24,589 nt of DNA from a virus: IMG/VR virus record IMGVR_UViG_3300035698_001059, positions 1-24,589 of that record, one strand, 5' to 3'. Positions 16,042 through 22,330 of the stretch are shown here, one piece after another. The position numbers and the translations under genes are program-made. Numbering within the stretch: position 1 is the first letter of the stretch; every line of letters starts with the position of its first letter. The notes under the pieces are model-generated. The model ran no database searches. It had not been told where the DNA came from and saw only the letters and a list, made by a program, of their open reading frames with translations.

Positions 16042-16908
16042 ATGGCGCGAAGTATTTCAACGATATACGATGAACTTGTGACAATAAAATTGTCACAACC
16101 CGATTTGACTGATTTGACACCGAATCCGTCAACGGCTCAAGATTTGAAAACCGATTTGTCATCGGGATCGGTTGTCGCGGTTTGGCGATTATGGCTTTGG
16201 ATCATGGCGGTCGCTACGCATACGCATGAACTTTTATTCGACAAACACATCGTCGAAGTCGAAGCGATTCACGACGGGCGCGAGTGGGGGACGCTCCAAT
16301 TTTTACACGATCGGACGTTGTTGTTTCAATTAGGCGATGCGTTCGATTGGAATGGCGTTCAGTTTGTTTACGACCCTATAACACCCGCGAATCAAATAAT
16401 AAAACGTTGTGCGGTGGTTGTTTCGGGTTTTCAAGTACTCTTTAAGGTGGCAAAACTTGACGGGAACAATGATCCCGAAAAATTGTCCGCCGCTGAAATT
16501 TCAGCGTTGGAAACGTACGTTGATCGGATCGTTTACGCGGGTACGCAATACGTTGTCATTTCCGATGATCCCGATGATGTGAAAGTTGATCTTTCGTTGG
16601 TTTTCGATCCGCTTATTATATCGCCGAACGGTTCGTTGATCACGAATTCCGCGATTTTTCCCGTTGTTGATGCGATCAACGCGTTCATTAAAAATTTATC
16701 GTTTAACGGTGTGGTGAACATCACGGCGTTGGTTGATTATTTACAGACGATTGACGGCGTGATCGATCCGACGATGAATTCAATGTCATCCAAGTTTGGC
16801 GGCTATAATTACGCGCCTATTGTGATGAACTATCACACTTTCGCGGGTCATGCCGTTTTGGATGAACCGAATTCATTAATCACCTATATTTCCGAAAACG
16901 ATGTTTGA
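16042..16908 (+). CDS. Baseplate J-like wedge protein (Mu gp47/T4 gp6-type)
   Basis: 288 aa. The N-terminal ARSISTIYDELVTIKLSQPDLTDL plus SSGSVVAVWRLWLWIMAVATHTHELLFDKH follows the Bacteroidota variant of baseplate J-like proteins. Middle part LFQLGDAFDWNG..FVYDP and SAAEISALETYVDRIVYAGTQYVVIS is consistent with the J fold. It overlaps the next gene by 8 nt. Order (gp46-like, small LysM-like, fibre-like, J-like, gp48-like) is close to Mu except for the two inserted genes. Confidence 0.65.
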   Translation: MARSISTIYDELVTIKLSQPDLTDLTPNPSTAQDLKTDLSSGSVVAVWRLWLWIMAVATHTHELLFDKHIVEVEAIHDGREWGTLQFLHDRTLLFQLGDAFDWNGVQFVYDPITPANQIIKRCAVVVSGFQVLFKVAKLDGNNDPEKLSAAEISALETYVDRIVYAGTQYVVISDDPDDVKVDLSLVFDPLIISPNGSLITNSAIFPVVDAINAFIKNLSFNGVVNITALVDYLQTIDGVIDPTMNSMSSKFGGYNYAPIVMNYHTFAGHAVLDEPNSLITYISENDV

Positions 16909-17407
16909 TATTAATTTTTCTTTATTTGGTAGGGAATTGACGCCGTGGTTTTGGCGTTCGCCGCGTTGGAAACAATGGATCGGGGTGTGTTTGTGGGGGC
17001 TGCAAGCCGTGAACGCTTTGTTTGTTTCATATAGAGAAACGACCGCGTTCAATTTAGGTTTTAACGGACAAAAAATATATTTAGAAAAGTGGCTAAATTT
17101 GACTTTTGACGTGAATGATCAAACGTATCAAATAATAAATCGCCCCGCTTTAGATACGCCCGCAATATGGAACAAAGCGGAACAAGTTGGAAACCATATT
17201 TTCAACAAATCCGAATCGTCATCGGATCGATTGTACTTGTTTAACAAAGCCGAACGAACGGGGGGTTTTGATTTTATCGTTTACGTTCCCGCGCCGCTTG
17301 TATTGACGCCCGCGTTAATCGCTGCGATTCGGGTTCAAGTTGACAAGTTTGTCATCGCGGGCAAAAATTACGAAGTCACACAAACGATCAACCCGTGGGG
17401 ATATTAA
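16901..17407 (+). CDS. Tail/baseplate protein at the gp48 position, unknown family
   Basis: 168 aa. Trp-rich N-terminus (PWFWRSPRWKQWIGVCLWGLQAVNALFVSYRE), then LGFNGQKIYLEKWLNLTFD and FDFIVYVPAPL..IRVQVDKFVIAGKNYEV. A Trp-rich start like this is common in the baseplate protein that follows the J-like gene in this phage group. I do not recognise a named domain. It probably belongs to the wedge. The 8-nt overlap with the J-like gene suggests equal expression. Confidence 0.55.
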   Translation: MFDINFSLFGRELTPWFWRSPRWKQWIGVCLWGLQAVNALFVSYRETTAFNLGFNGQKIYLEKWLNLTFDVNDQTYQIINRPALDTPAIWNKAEQVGNHIFNKSESSSDRLYLFNKAERTGGFDFIVYVPAPLVLTPALIAAIRVQVDKFVIAGKNYEVTQTINPWGY

Positions 17408-17428
17408 CAGAAATTAAAAAAAATTAAA

Positions 17429-18325
17429 ATGAATAAATTAATCACAACGGACGTCGGGGGGATGCCTTTCGATTCCGACGATCTCAGATATTTAGATGAA
17501 GCACAGCGCGCCGTTTTTAATGCAATAGGGACGGCAATGATGAACGGAACATCAAACACGATCATTTCGTTGGTCGGGTGTGATGTTGTTTCAAATGGTT
17601 TGAATTGGGATGTTTCCGCGGGATATTTGTTCGCGAATGGTGAATTTTTCGCCGTTCCCGTTCATTCGGTGTTAAAGGGCGTTGATCCTATAACGAACTA
17701 TTGGGGCGAACATTTCACTTTTGACGCCGCGGGAAACGAAAATTTCAAAATCGCGGGGTCGTTTGATACGTATCAAATAAGGGAATTTAAGTTGAAAAAT
17801 TCGGACACCGACGGGGCGTCGGGTGCGGATGATCATGTCATCACCGAATTGAAATCTTTCGCGGATGTATTCACCACCGCCGAACGATTCGAAGCGTTCG
17901 AAGTGTTGACAACAGAATATCAATACAACGAACCGCGGTTCGGTGTTGTCGCTGATTTATACAACGGTCAAACGGTCACATATTCGGTTTATACTTCTTT
18001 TAATCAATTATTGTCAACGGGAAACAATGTCATCGGGGGCGGATTGGTTCTTTTGGCTGGTTCTGTTAATCAAATAACAATCACGACCGAACTAGCGGTT
18101 TCGACTGACTGGATTCGAATAACATCCGCGAACCCTACGGCATCGGCGGACGTTGTTGTCATCGGGGGCGGATTGGTTTTCGATGGTTCGGGTCATGTCG
18201 ATTGGAATTCAAACGATCCGATCACGTTCATGATCATTAACAATTCTGACGTCAATCGAGTTTGTCCGATAACAACATTGAAAAAATCGTCAATATCTGT
18301 TTCAATGGTTTCTAAATTTATCTAA
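17429..18325 (+). CDS. Probable tail fibre / baseplate-fibre adaptor protein
   Basis: 298 aa. Starts MNKLITTDVGGMPFDSDDLRYL, a pattern recurrent at the head of fibre-region proteins in these phages, then a DVSAGYLFANGEFFAVP beta hairpin. The C-terminal half holds two VIGGGLV strands (from about 201 and 244), encoded by an identical 21-bp direct repeat. It sits last in the baseplate block, where receptor-binding genes lie. I see no peptidase, lectin or reverse-transcriptase-linked variable region. Confidence 0.5.
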   Translation: MNKLITTDVGGMPFDSDDLRYLDEAQRAVFNAIGTAMMNGTSNTIISLVGCDVVSNGLNWDVSAGYLFANGEFFAVPVHSVLKGVDPITNYWGEHFTFDAAGNENFKIAGSFDTYQIREFKLKNSDTDGASGADDHVITELKSFADVFTTAERFEAFEVLTTEYQYNEPRFGVVADLYNGQTVTYSVYTSFNQLLSTGNNVIGGGLVLLAGSVNQITITTELAVSTDWIRITSANPTASADVVVIGGGLVFDGSGHVDWNSNDPITFMIINNSDVNRVCPITTLKKSSISVSMVSKFI

Positions 18326-18328
18326 AAA

Positions 18329-18685
18329 ATGAATGACAACATGAACATGATGATTTCGTTCGGGAATTTCGTTTTCGCTGCGGTTGGAATGGTTGCCGCG
18401 ATATTGATCCCTTTAATGTTGGGATTGATTAAAATAAATAAGTCCCAACAAGCGACGAACGTTCGATTGAATAATTTAGAAAAACATCGATCCGATAATG
18501 ATCCAAAAATGGACAAAGTGATCGAACTAGAATCCCGCGTGAATTCGTTGGAAAAACATCGATCCGACATTGAACCGTCACGAATCAAAATGATTTCAAT
18601 GTTGGCGGTCATCAATACAAAACTAGACGCGAACACCGATTCGATGACAGAAATTTGGAAATACATTCATAAAGATAAAAAATGA
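18329..18685 (+). CDS. Membrane-anchored coiled-coil protein of the lysis block
   Basis: 118 aa. One transmembrane helix at about residues 8-34 (FVFAAVGMVAAILIPLMLGLI), then a charged coiled-coil with a 24-residue internal repeat: NLEKHRSD.DP and SLEKHRSD.EP. The layout, short N-terminus in/out then coiled coil, resembles XhlA-like or accessory lysis proteins, with the membrane helix at the opposite end. It overlaps the endopeptidase gene by 4 nt, supporting a lysis role. ATG at 18329 is followed by further in-frame ATGs, so the real start may be later. Confidence 0.5.
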   Translation: MNDNMNMMISFGNFVFAAVGMVAAILIPLMLGLIKINKSQQATNVRLNNLEKHRSDNDPKMDKVIELESRVNSLEKHRSDIEPSRIKMISMLAVINTKLDANTDSMTEIWKYIHKDKK

Positions 18686-19155
18686 AACATCATAAATTCG
18701 GTAAAACATCATCGGAACGGTTGAAAACGTGTCATCCCGATTTGATCAAAATCATGACGGTCGCGTTGGAATTTTCGCCCGTTGATTTCTCGATCACGTG
18801 CGGACATCGAACCGTCAAAGAACAGCAAAGATTATATAAACAAGGCAGAAAAACGGCGGGTTCAATCGTCACCAATATCGACGGGATCACAAAACTTTCG
18901 GATCATAACGAATTCCCGTCGCGTGTTGTTGATTTTCACGCCTATGTCCCGACTAATCGAAAAATGACATTTGATCATCGAACCTTGTCCGTGATCGCGG
19001 GATGTGTTTTTTCGGCTGCATCTTGTTTAGTTGAATCGGGTGAAATCAATCCGAAATCGTTCATCCGTTGGGGTGGTGATTGGGATCGTGACGGCGTGAT
19101 TGTCGTTGATCAAAATTTGGTTGATTTGCCGCATATTGGCGTACATTTAAAGTAA
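18682..19155 (+). CDS. Peptidoglycan endopeptidase (peptidase M15 type endolysin)
   Basis: 157 aa; cuts peptide cross-links in peptidoglycan, probably as an L-alanyl-D-glutamate type enzyme. Zinc motif: S73-x-H75 ... V83-D84 in KLSDHNEFPSRVVDF, and D148-x-x-H151 in DLPHIGV, matching the D-x-x-H of T5 endolysin. Spacing between H75 and D84 is two longer than the classic SxHxxGxAxD, as in other phage M15 enzymes with HN..PS.AVD. ITCGHRTVKEQQRLYKQG is the conserved substrate-side helix. No signal peptide, so it needs the downstream holin. Confidence 0.88.
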   Translation: MKHHKFGKTSSERLKTCHPDLIKIMTVALEFSPVDFSITCGHRTVKEQQRLYKQGRKTAGSIVTNIDGITKLSDHNEFPSRVVDFHAYVPTNRKMTFDHRTLSVIAGCVFSAASCLVESGEINPKSFIRWGGDWDRDGVIVVDQNLVDLPHIGVHLK

Positions 19156-19173
19156 AATTAAAAACAAAGCAAA

Positions 19174-19377
19174 ATGAAAATTTTCAAAAATTACAATAAA
19201 CCGACGCCCGCATTTTGGCGAAGGTTGGGCGATTCACTTTTGGCGGTGACTACAATGACGACCGCGTTCGCTATTGCAACGGACAACACGAAAATCGCGA
19301 TCACGGTTTTGGTCATCGGTGCGATCGGTAAATTCATGACGAACTTTTTTTCGATTGAAAACGATGTTCGGAAATAA
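19174..19377 (+). CDS. Holin (two transmembrane segments)
   Basis: 67 aa. After a basic N-terminus (FKNYNKPTPAFWRRLGD), two hydrophobic helices at about 19-36 and 42-60 are separated by a short polar turn; the tail is charged. The KPTPAFWRRLGDSLL start is recurrent in small membrane proteins of Bacteroidota phages. Placed after the endopeptidase and before a spanin candidate, it should form the inner-membrane hole. The end overlaps the next gene by 14 nt. Confidence 0.75.
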   Translation: MKIFKNYNKPTPAFWRRLGDSLLAVTTMTTAFAIATDNTKIAITVLVIGAIGKFMTNFFSIENDVRK

Positions 19378-19903
19378 CGTCATCACATCGATCGCGTTCA
19401 TTTTGGTTTTAATTTTTTCGGGGTGTTGTGTTTCACAAAAAACAAGCGCGCGAAAAATTAATCGAATGGTCGAATGTAACCCGTCATTGATTGACGATTT
19501 TCGCGACACGGTGATCGTGAACGTGATCGACACGGTGTTGATTCCCGAATTGATTGTTTCGGGGTTTGTTGATGTTTCAATATTGGACACGGCATTGATC
19601 ACCGACATTGATTCGGGGGTTCAGATTGAAATAATAACATCACCTTTCGAGGGGTTGAAATTAGAAAGTGACACGATCCCACGGTTCAATGTTAAGGCTA
19701 CGGCGATAATTCCGCGCGACACGGTGATCGTGATTCGAAACGTTGTTGTCCCGTGTCCCGATCCGATTGTCGTCGATGATGTTTCGGGTTCGATTGATTC
19801 GATTCGAATGAAATTCGGGGCGATCGGGTTCGTGTTTGGTATTATAACGATTCTTTTAGTTTTACGAATGGTGCGATTTGTTGTCGGAGAACCGCCCGAT
19901 TAG
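19364..19903 (+). CDS. Candidate unimolecular spanin (lipoprotein with C-terminal membrane helix)
   Basis: 179 aa from ATG 19364; an upstream TTG at 19355 exists. N-terminal signal with lipobox: residues 5-20 hydrophobic, F18-S19-G20-C21. A C-terminal transmembrane helix lies at about 152-173 (FGAIGFVFGIITILLVLRMV). The 130-residue part between is rich in beta strands (DTVIVNVIDTVLIPELIVSG). Lipid anchor in the outer membrane plus helix in the inner membrane is the topology of T1 gp11-type u-spanins, which fuse the two membranes at lysis. Known from topology and position only; a two-membrane lipoprotein with another role is possible. Confidence 0.65.
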   Translation: MFGNNVITSIAFILVLIFSGCCVSQKTSARKINRMVECNPSLIDDFRDTVIVNVIDTVLIPELIVSGFVDVSILDTALITDIDSGVQIEIITSPFEGLKLESDTIPRFNVKATAIIPRDTVIVIRNVVVPCPDPIVVDDVSGSIDSIRMKFGAIGFVFGIITILLVLRMVRFVVGEPPD

Positions 19904-19904
19904 C

Positions 19905-19912
19905 TACATTTG
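19905..19912 (+). promoter_or_regulatory. Candidate Bacteroidota promoter box after the lysis operon
   Basis: TACATTTG is a TAnnTTTG match beginning one base after the spanin stop codon. TTG/TTTG lies 21-24 nt upstream (19877-19883), within the range for a -33 element. Predicted start is near 19919, and no gene follows before the terminator at 19959-19992, so the transcript would be a short RNA. Confidence 0.5.
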
Positions 19913-19918
19913 CGATTC

Positions 19919-19992
19919 TTATTTAAATTGATTTGGTTGGTTGATTTAAGTTCATGTTAAAATCCCCGTGCATCGTGTACGGGGATTTTTTT
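19919..19992 (+). ncRNA. Candidate small RNA, about 75 nt
   Basis: Bounded by the promoter box at 19905-19912 and the terminator at 19959-19992, it has no open frame. The 5' half has the direct repeat TTGATTT (19928-19934 and 19941-19947). The stretch TTGGTTGGTTG (19933-19943) plus GTTCATG (19950-19956) is complementary to the first codons of the gene at 20152 (CATGAAC and CAACCAACC) and of the gene at 23764. It could therefore act as an antisense regulator of early genes. This is an inference; the stretch could equally be a plain late-operon terminator. Confidence 0.35.
19959..19992 (+). terminator. Rho-independent terminator
   Basis: A-rich lead, stem AATCCCCGTGCA paired with TGTACGGGGATT (one G-U pair), three-base loop TCG, then seven T. 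This is the clearest intrinsic terminator in the window. It would end the late/lysis transcript and the candidate small RNA. Confidence 0.93.
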
Positions 19993-19993
19993 G

Positions 19994-20019
19994 TTTAAGG
20001 TGTCAAACACCCCCTTAAA
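19994..20019. repeat. Inverted repeat right after the terminator
   Basis: TTTAAGGTGT (19994-20003) pairs with ACACC...TTAAA (20007-20019) across a 3-nt loop; three extra C bulge out on the right arm. No T-run follows, so it is more likely an operator or a read-through hairpin than a second terminator. The remaining 20020-20139 is AT-rich with no gene and no tRNA that I can see. Confidence 0.5.
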
Positions 20020-20139
20020 ACCGATTAAAATTAATTTAAGGCATCAGAACCCCAATTCAACACCCGCGTCCGTGTGTGGCTTTTTTAACCGTATTTTAAA
20101 ATAAATGAAATAAAATATTATATATTAAAACGTTTAGTG

Positions 20140-20147
20140 TAAATTCG
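20140..20147 (+). promoter_or_regulatory. Weak candidate -7 box for the early operon
   Basis: TAAATTCG differs from TAnnTTTG by one base and ends 4 nt before the ATG at 20152. It follows an AT-rich stretch of about 50 nt. No clear -33 element. If used, the early transcript is nearly leaderless. Confidence 0.35.
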
Positions 20148-20151
20148 CACC

Positions 20152-20424
20152 ATGAACAACCCAACCCAACCAACCGCCCAAAACGTCAACACGCTGACTT
20201 TCAAAGGTATCACGCTAAAAGAAGCCAACCGCGATTTTTTGGTTCGTTTATATCCAAACTCAAAACAACGATCAAATCATAAATTAATGTCGGTAAATTC
20301 GTTACGAAATGAAATCGGGGATTTGTACACGGTGAAATTTGTGGAAAAGTTCATCAATTCGGGAAATCAAAAACAATCGTTCAAACTACGCCGCGGAATA
20401 GAGGTTGTTTTATGGGCGCGATAA
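20152..20424 (+). CDS. First early-region protein, unknown
   Basis: 90 aa. Pro/Gln/Thr-rich start (MNNPTQPTAQNVNTLTF), then a mixed alpha/beta body with ANRDFLVRLYPN, SVNSLRNEIGDLYTVKFVEKFINSG and a basic C-terminus (QSFKLRRGIEVVLWAR). I do not recognise a domain; a small nucleic-acid-binding protein is possible from the basic charge. It opens the early operon behind an AT-rich leader, and its first 24 nt are complementary in two blocks to the candidate small RNA upstream. Confidence 0.65.
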   Translation: MNNPTQPTAQNVNTLTFKGITLKEANRDFLVRLYPNSKQRSNHKLMSVNSLRNEIGDLYTVKFVEKFINSGNQKQSFKLRRGIEVVLWAR

Positions 20425-20457
20425 ATCAAATATTAATTAATCAAATACATATTAAAA

Positions 20458-20991
20458 ATGGCAAAGCCAAAAACAAAGAAGTCAAACACGAAAATCGGTT
20501 CGGGAACATCCCGATCGAAATCGGCGTGTGAATTTACCATCCGCCGCGAAATAATCACAACGGACGACGATAAAAAAAGATCGAAATTCGTGATCATCGG
20601 GGCGGCGGGGTTGGCTCATAATTTCAACACCGCGAACGAAGTCGTCAATTTTTGTTTGGCGGTTTACAAAAGGAAAATTGACATTTCCGCGCTGAGGTCG
20701 GGCGTTTTGGAATTTTTAGACGACGGCGGGGTTTCGCGTTCAGAAAAGGCGAAATTAATGGTCGCGTTCGGTAGATTGGAAAAAGGCATCGAATCAATAA
20801 TCCAAGCGCGCGCCACGTTTTTAAAGGGTGATTTGTCCCCCGAATCGATCAACATGATTATGATCGACAAAATAGAAGATTTAGAGATCCCTATAATCGA
20901 AATGAAACAATTCATCGCGGACACCATCACACCGCCCGCGCCGACGGAATCGGACACCCTTAAAAATGACGAAACGTCATCATCTAACTAA
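20458..20991 (+). CDS. Early-region protein, unknown
   Basis: 177 aa, preceded by a 33-nt AT-rich gap. A basic Lys/Ser-rich N-terminus (KPKTKKSNTK, then SRSKS) leads to a beta strand SKFVIIGAAGLAHN and a helical body (EVVNFCLAVYKRK, KAKLMVAFGRLEKGIESIIQARATFL). The last 25 residues are Pro/Thr/Ser/Asp-rich. No domain recognised. Its stop overlaps the next start by 1 nt (TAATG), so it is coupled to the next gene. Confidence 0.65.
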   Translation: MAKPKTKKSNTKIGSGTSRSKSACEFTIRREIITTDDDKKRSKFVIIGAAGLAHNFNTANEVVNFCLAVYKRKIDISALRSGVLEFLDDGGVSRSEKAKLMVAFGRLEKGIESIIQARATFLKGDLSPESINMIMIDKIEDLEIPIIEMKQFIADTITPPAPTESDTLKNDETSSSN

Positions 20992-21218
20992 TGGAAAAGA
21001 ACCAAACAAAATTCGACATACTTCGCGACCGCGTTAATGTCGTCCGATCTAATTTCGAAGATCATCCGAATTTCAAATGGTTGACGGTTTTTCGCAACGA
21101 ACACCCCCAACACCGTCCCGATCGAATAAAAAACGTTTATTACTTAAATTGCACGAACGAAACGATCACGTCGGATTTGGAAAAATTTTTCTTAAAATAT
21201 AAACCTTTAAAAAAATGA
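20991..21218 (+). CDS. Small early protein, unknown
   Basis: 75 aa. Sequence EKNQTKFDILRDRVNVVRSNFEDHPNFKWLTVFRNEHPQHRPDRIKNVYYLNC; basic and aromatic, with His-Pro-rich middle. No motif recognised. It overlaps both neighbours (TAATG at its start, ATGA at its end), so it is surely translated within the operon. Confidence 0.6.
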   Translation: MEKNQTKFDILRDRVNVVRSNFEDHPNFKWLTVFRNEHPQHRPDRIKNVYYLNCTNETITSDLEKFFLKYKPLKK

Positions 21219-21601
21219 ACATGAACATGAACATTTCATTCCAAACACAAATCGGGCGCGCGCTTGTTTTAATGGAAACCGTGAAACCTTTATCCTCGAA
21301 AGTAAAAAGGGAATTTCCGAATTTTGATCCGTCAGAAATCGAAATTTTAAACGCGACAATCGATTGGACGGCGGAAATCAATTCGATGTCATGGGGCGTT
21401 GAAATCGGAAAAAAAACGATTAATCGAATCACCGTTCACGCGGTTGTTGATGGTTTAAAAATGGATTTGAATTTCACCAGTAAAAACGCGGAAATAAAAA
21501 TTCATCACGAATCGAATGATCCGTCGCGGAAATTCATCGCCCCGATCGAATTGTCGATCAAAATAATTTCAAATAAAAATCAAATATCAATTACCTATTA
21601 A
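21215..21601 (+). CDS. Early protein, unknown
   Basis: 128 aa. The start has three in-frame ATG codons spaced by AAC (MNMNMNISFQ), so the true initiation site is uncertain by two residues pairs. It contains a helical N-terminus and beta segments NRITVHAVVDGLKMDLNFTS and IAPIELSIKIISN. The C-terminus ends in KNQISITY. I do not recognise it. It is between the unknown early gene and the SSB-like gene, so a role in DNA metabolism is possible. Confidence 0.6.
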   Translation: MNMNMNISFQTQIGRALVLMETVKPLSSKVKREFPNFDPSEIEILNATIDWTAEINSMSWGVEIGKKTINRITVHAVVDGLKMDLNFTSKNAEIKIHHESNDPSRKFIAPIELSIKIISNKNQISITY

Positions 21602-21612
21602 AATAAAATATC

Positions 21613-22260
21613 ATGGCTAAAAAAGCAACACAAACAAAGAAAACGAACGCGGGATTTTTGCCCGATGGTTTCGAAATGCCCGCGACATCGGGGGACAATT
21701 ACATGAAATTTGAAATCGGGGAAACTACGTTTCGAATAATATCAAAACCGTTGATCGGTTGGTTGGCGTGGGCGGACAAAAAACCGCATCGATTCGCGTC
21801 ATTGGAATCGGCGAACGCGTCCGATGTTGTATTCGAGGACGCACCGCGCTATTTTTGGGCGGTTGTCGTTTGGAATTCGGAAAAGGGACGCCCGCAAATT
21901 TTAGAGATAACACAAAAAACGGTGTTGAACGTGGTTCACGCGCTTAACAAGAATCCGAAATGGGGCGCGCCGTTCACTTATGATTTGACCGTTGAAAAAA
22001 CGGGATCGGGAAAAGACGGGACGAAATACGCTACAACGCCAAACCCTAAAGAGAAACTGACACCCGAAACGATCGCGGCGTGTAAAGAATGGACGATCGA
22101 ACTTGAAAACCTATTTTCGGGCGGCGATCCGTTCACGAAAATCCCCGCGTCATTTCAATCGGACGAAGATGACGAACCAAAAAACACGGCAAAGAACGCC
22201 ACGGAATTCGAACAAGAATTGACAGACGATTCGGAGATCGATGACGATTTACCGTTTTAA
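21613..22260 (+). CDS. Single-stranded DNA-binding protein-like
   Basis: 215 aa. Starts with a Lys-rich arm, then GFLPDGFEMP and GDNYMKFEIGETTFRIISKPLIGWLAW (about 28-53), the pattern of phage ssDNA-binding proteins that coat the replication fork. The end, EQELTDDSEIDDDLPF, mimics the SSB C-terminal tip (DDD.PF) that docks partner enzymes. The middle has many aromatic residues suited to stacking on bases (RYFWAVVVWN). It is placed next to a RecE-like exonuclease, so it may act in recombination. A short hairpin follows. Confidence 0.8.
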   Translation: MAKKATQTKKTNAGFLPDGFEMPATSGDNYMKFEIGETTFRIISKPLIGWLAWADKKPHRFASLESANASDVVFEDAPRYFWAVVVWNSEKGRPQILEITQKTVLNVVHALNKNPKWGAPFTYDLTVEKTGSGKDGTKYATTPNPKEKLTPETIAACKEWTIELENLFSGGDPFTKIPASFQSDEDDEPKNTAKNATEFEQELTDDSEIDDDLPF

Positions 22261-22262
22261 AT

Positions 22263-22318
22263 TTAGTAATTAAATTAACCCAATAAGGGCGGCGAAATCA
22301 GCCGTCCTTATTTACTAA
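22263..22318. repeat. Hairpin between the SSB-like and exonuclease genes
   Basis: AATAAGGGCGGC (22282-22293) pairs with GCCGTCCTTATT (22301-22312), one G-U, 7-nt loop; an outer pair TTAGTAA (22263-22269) and TTACTAA (22312-22318) brackets it. Only a short T-run follows, so it is at best a partial attenuator or an mRNA-processing or stability element. Confidence 0.6.
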
Positions 22319-22330
22319 TAAAAAGAAAAC

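Noticed and set aside
17429-18325. Diversity-generating retroelement target in the fibre-like gene
   Set aside because: No reverse transcriptase, no template repeat and no lectin-like end are visible; the 21-bp repeat is exact and short.
19904-20151. tRNA or CRISPR in the large gap
   Set aside because: No cloverleaf or regularly spaced repeats; the stretch is explained by promoter, terminator, hairpin and AT-rich leader.
21759-21947. 62-aa + strand frame inside the SSB-like gene
   Set aside because: Out-of-frame shadow of a gene with clear motifs.
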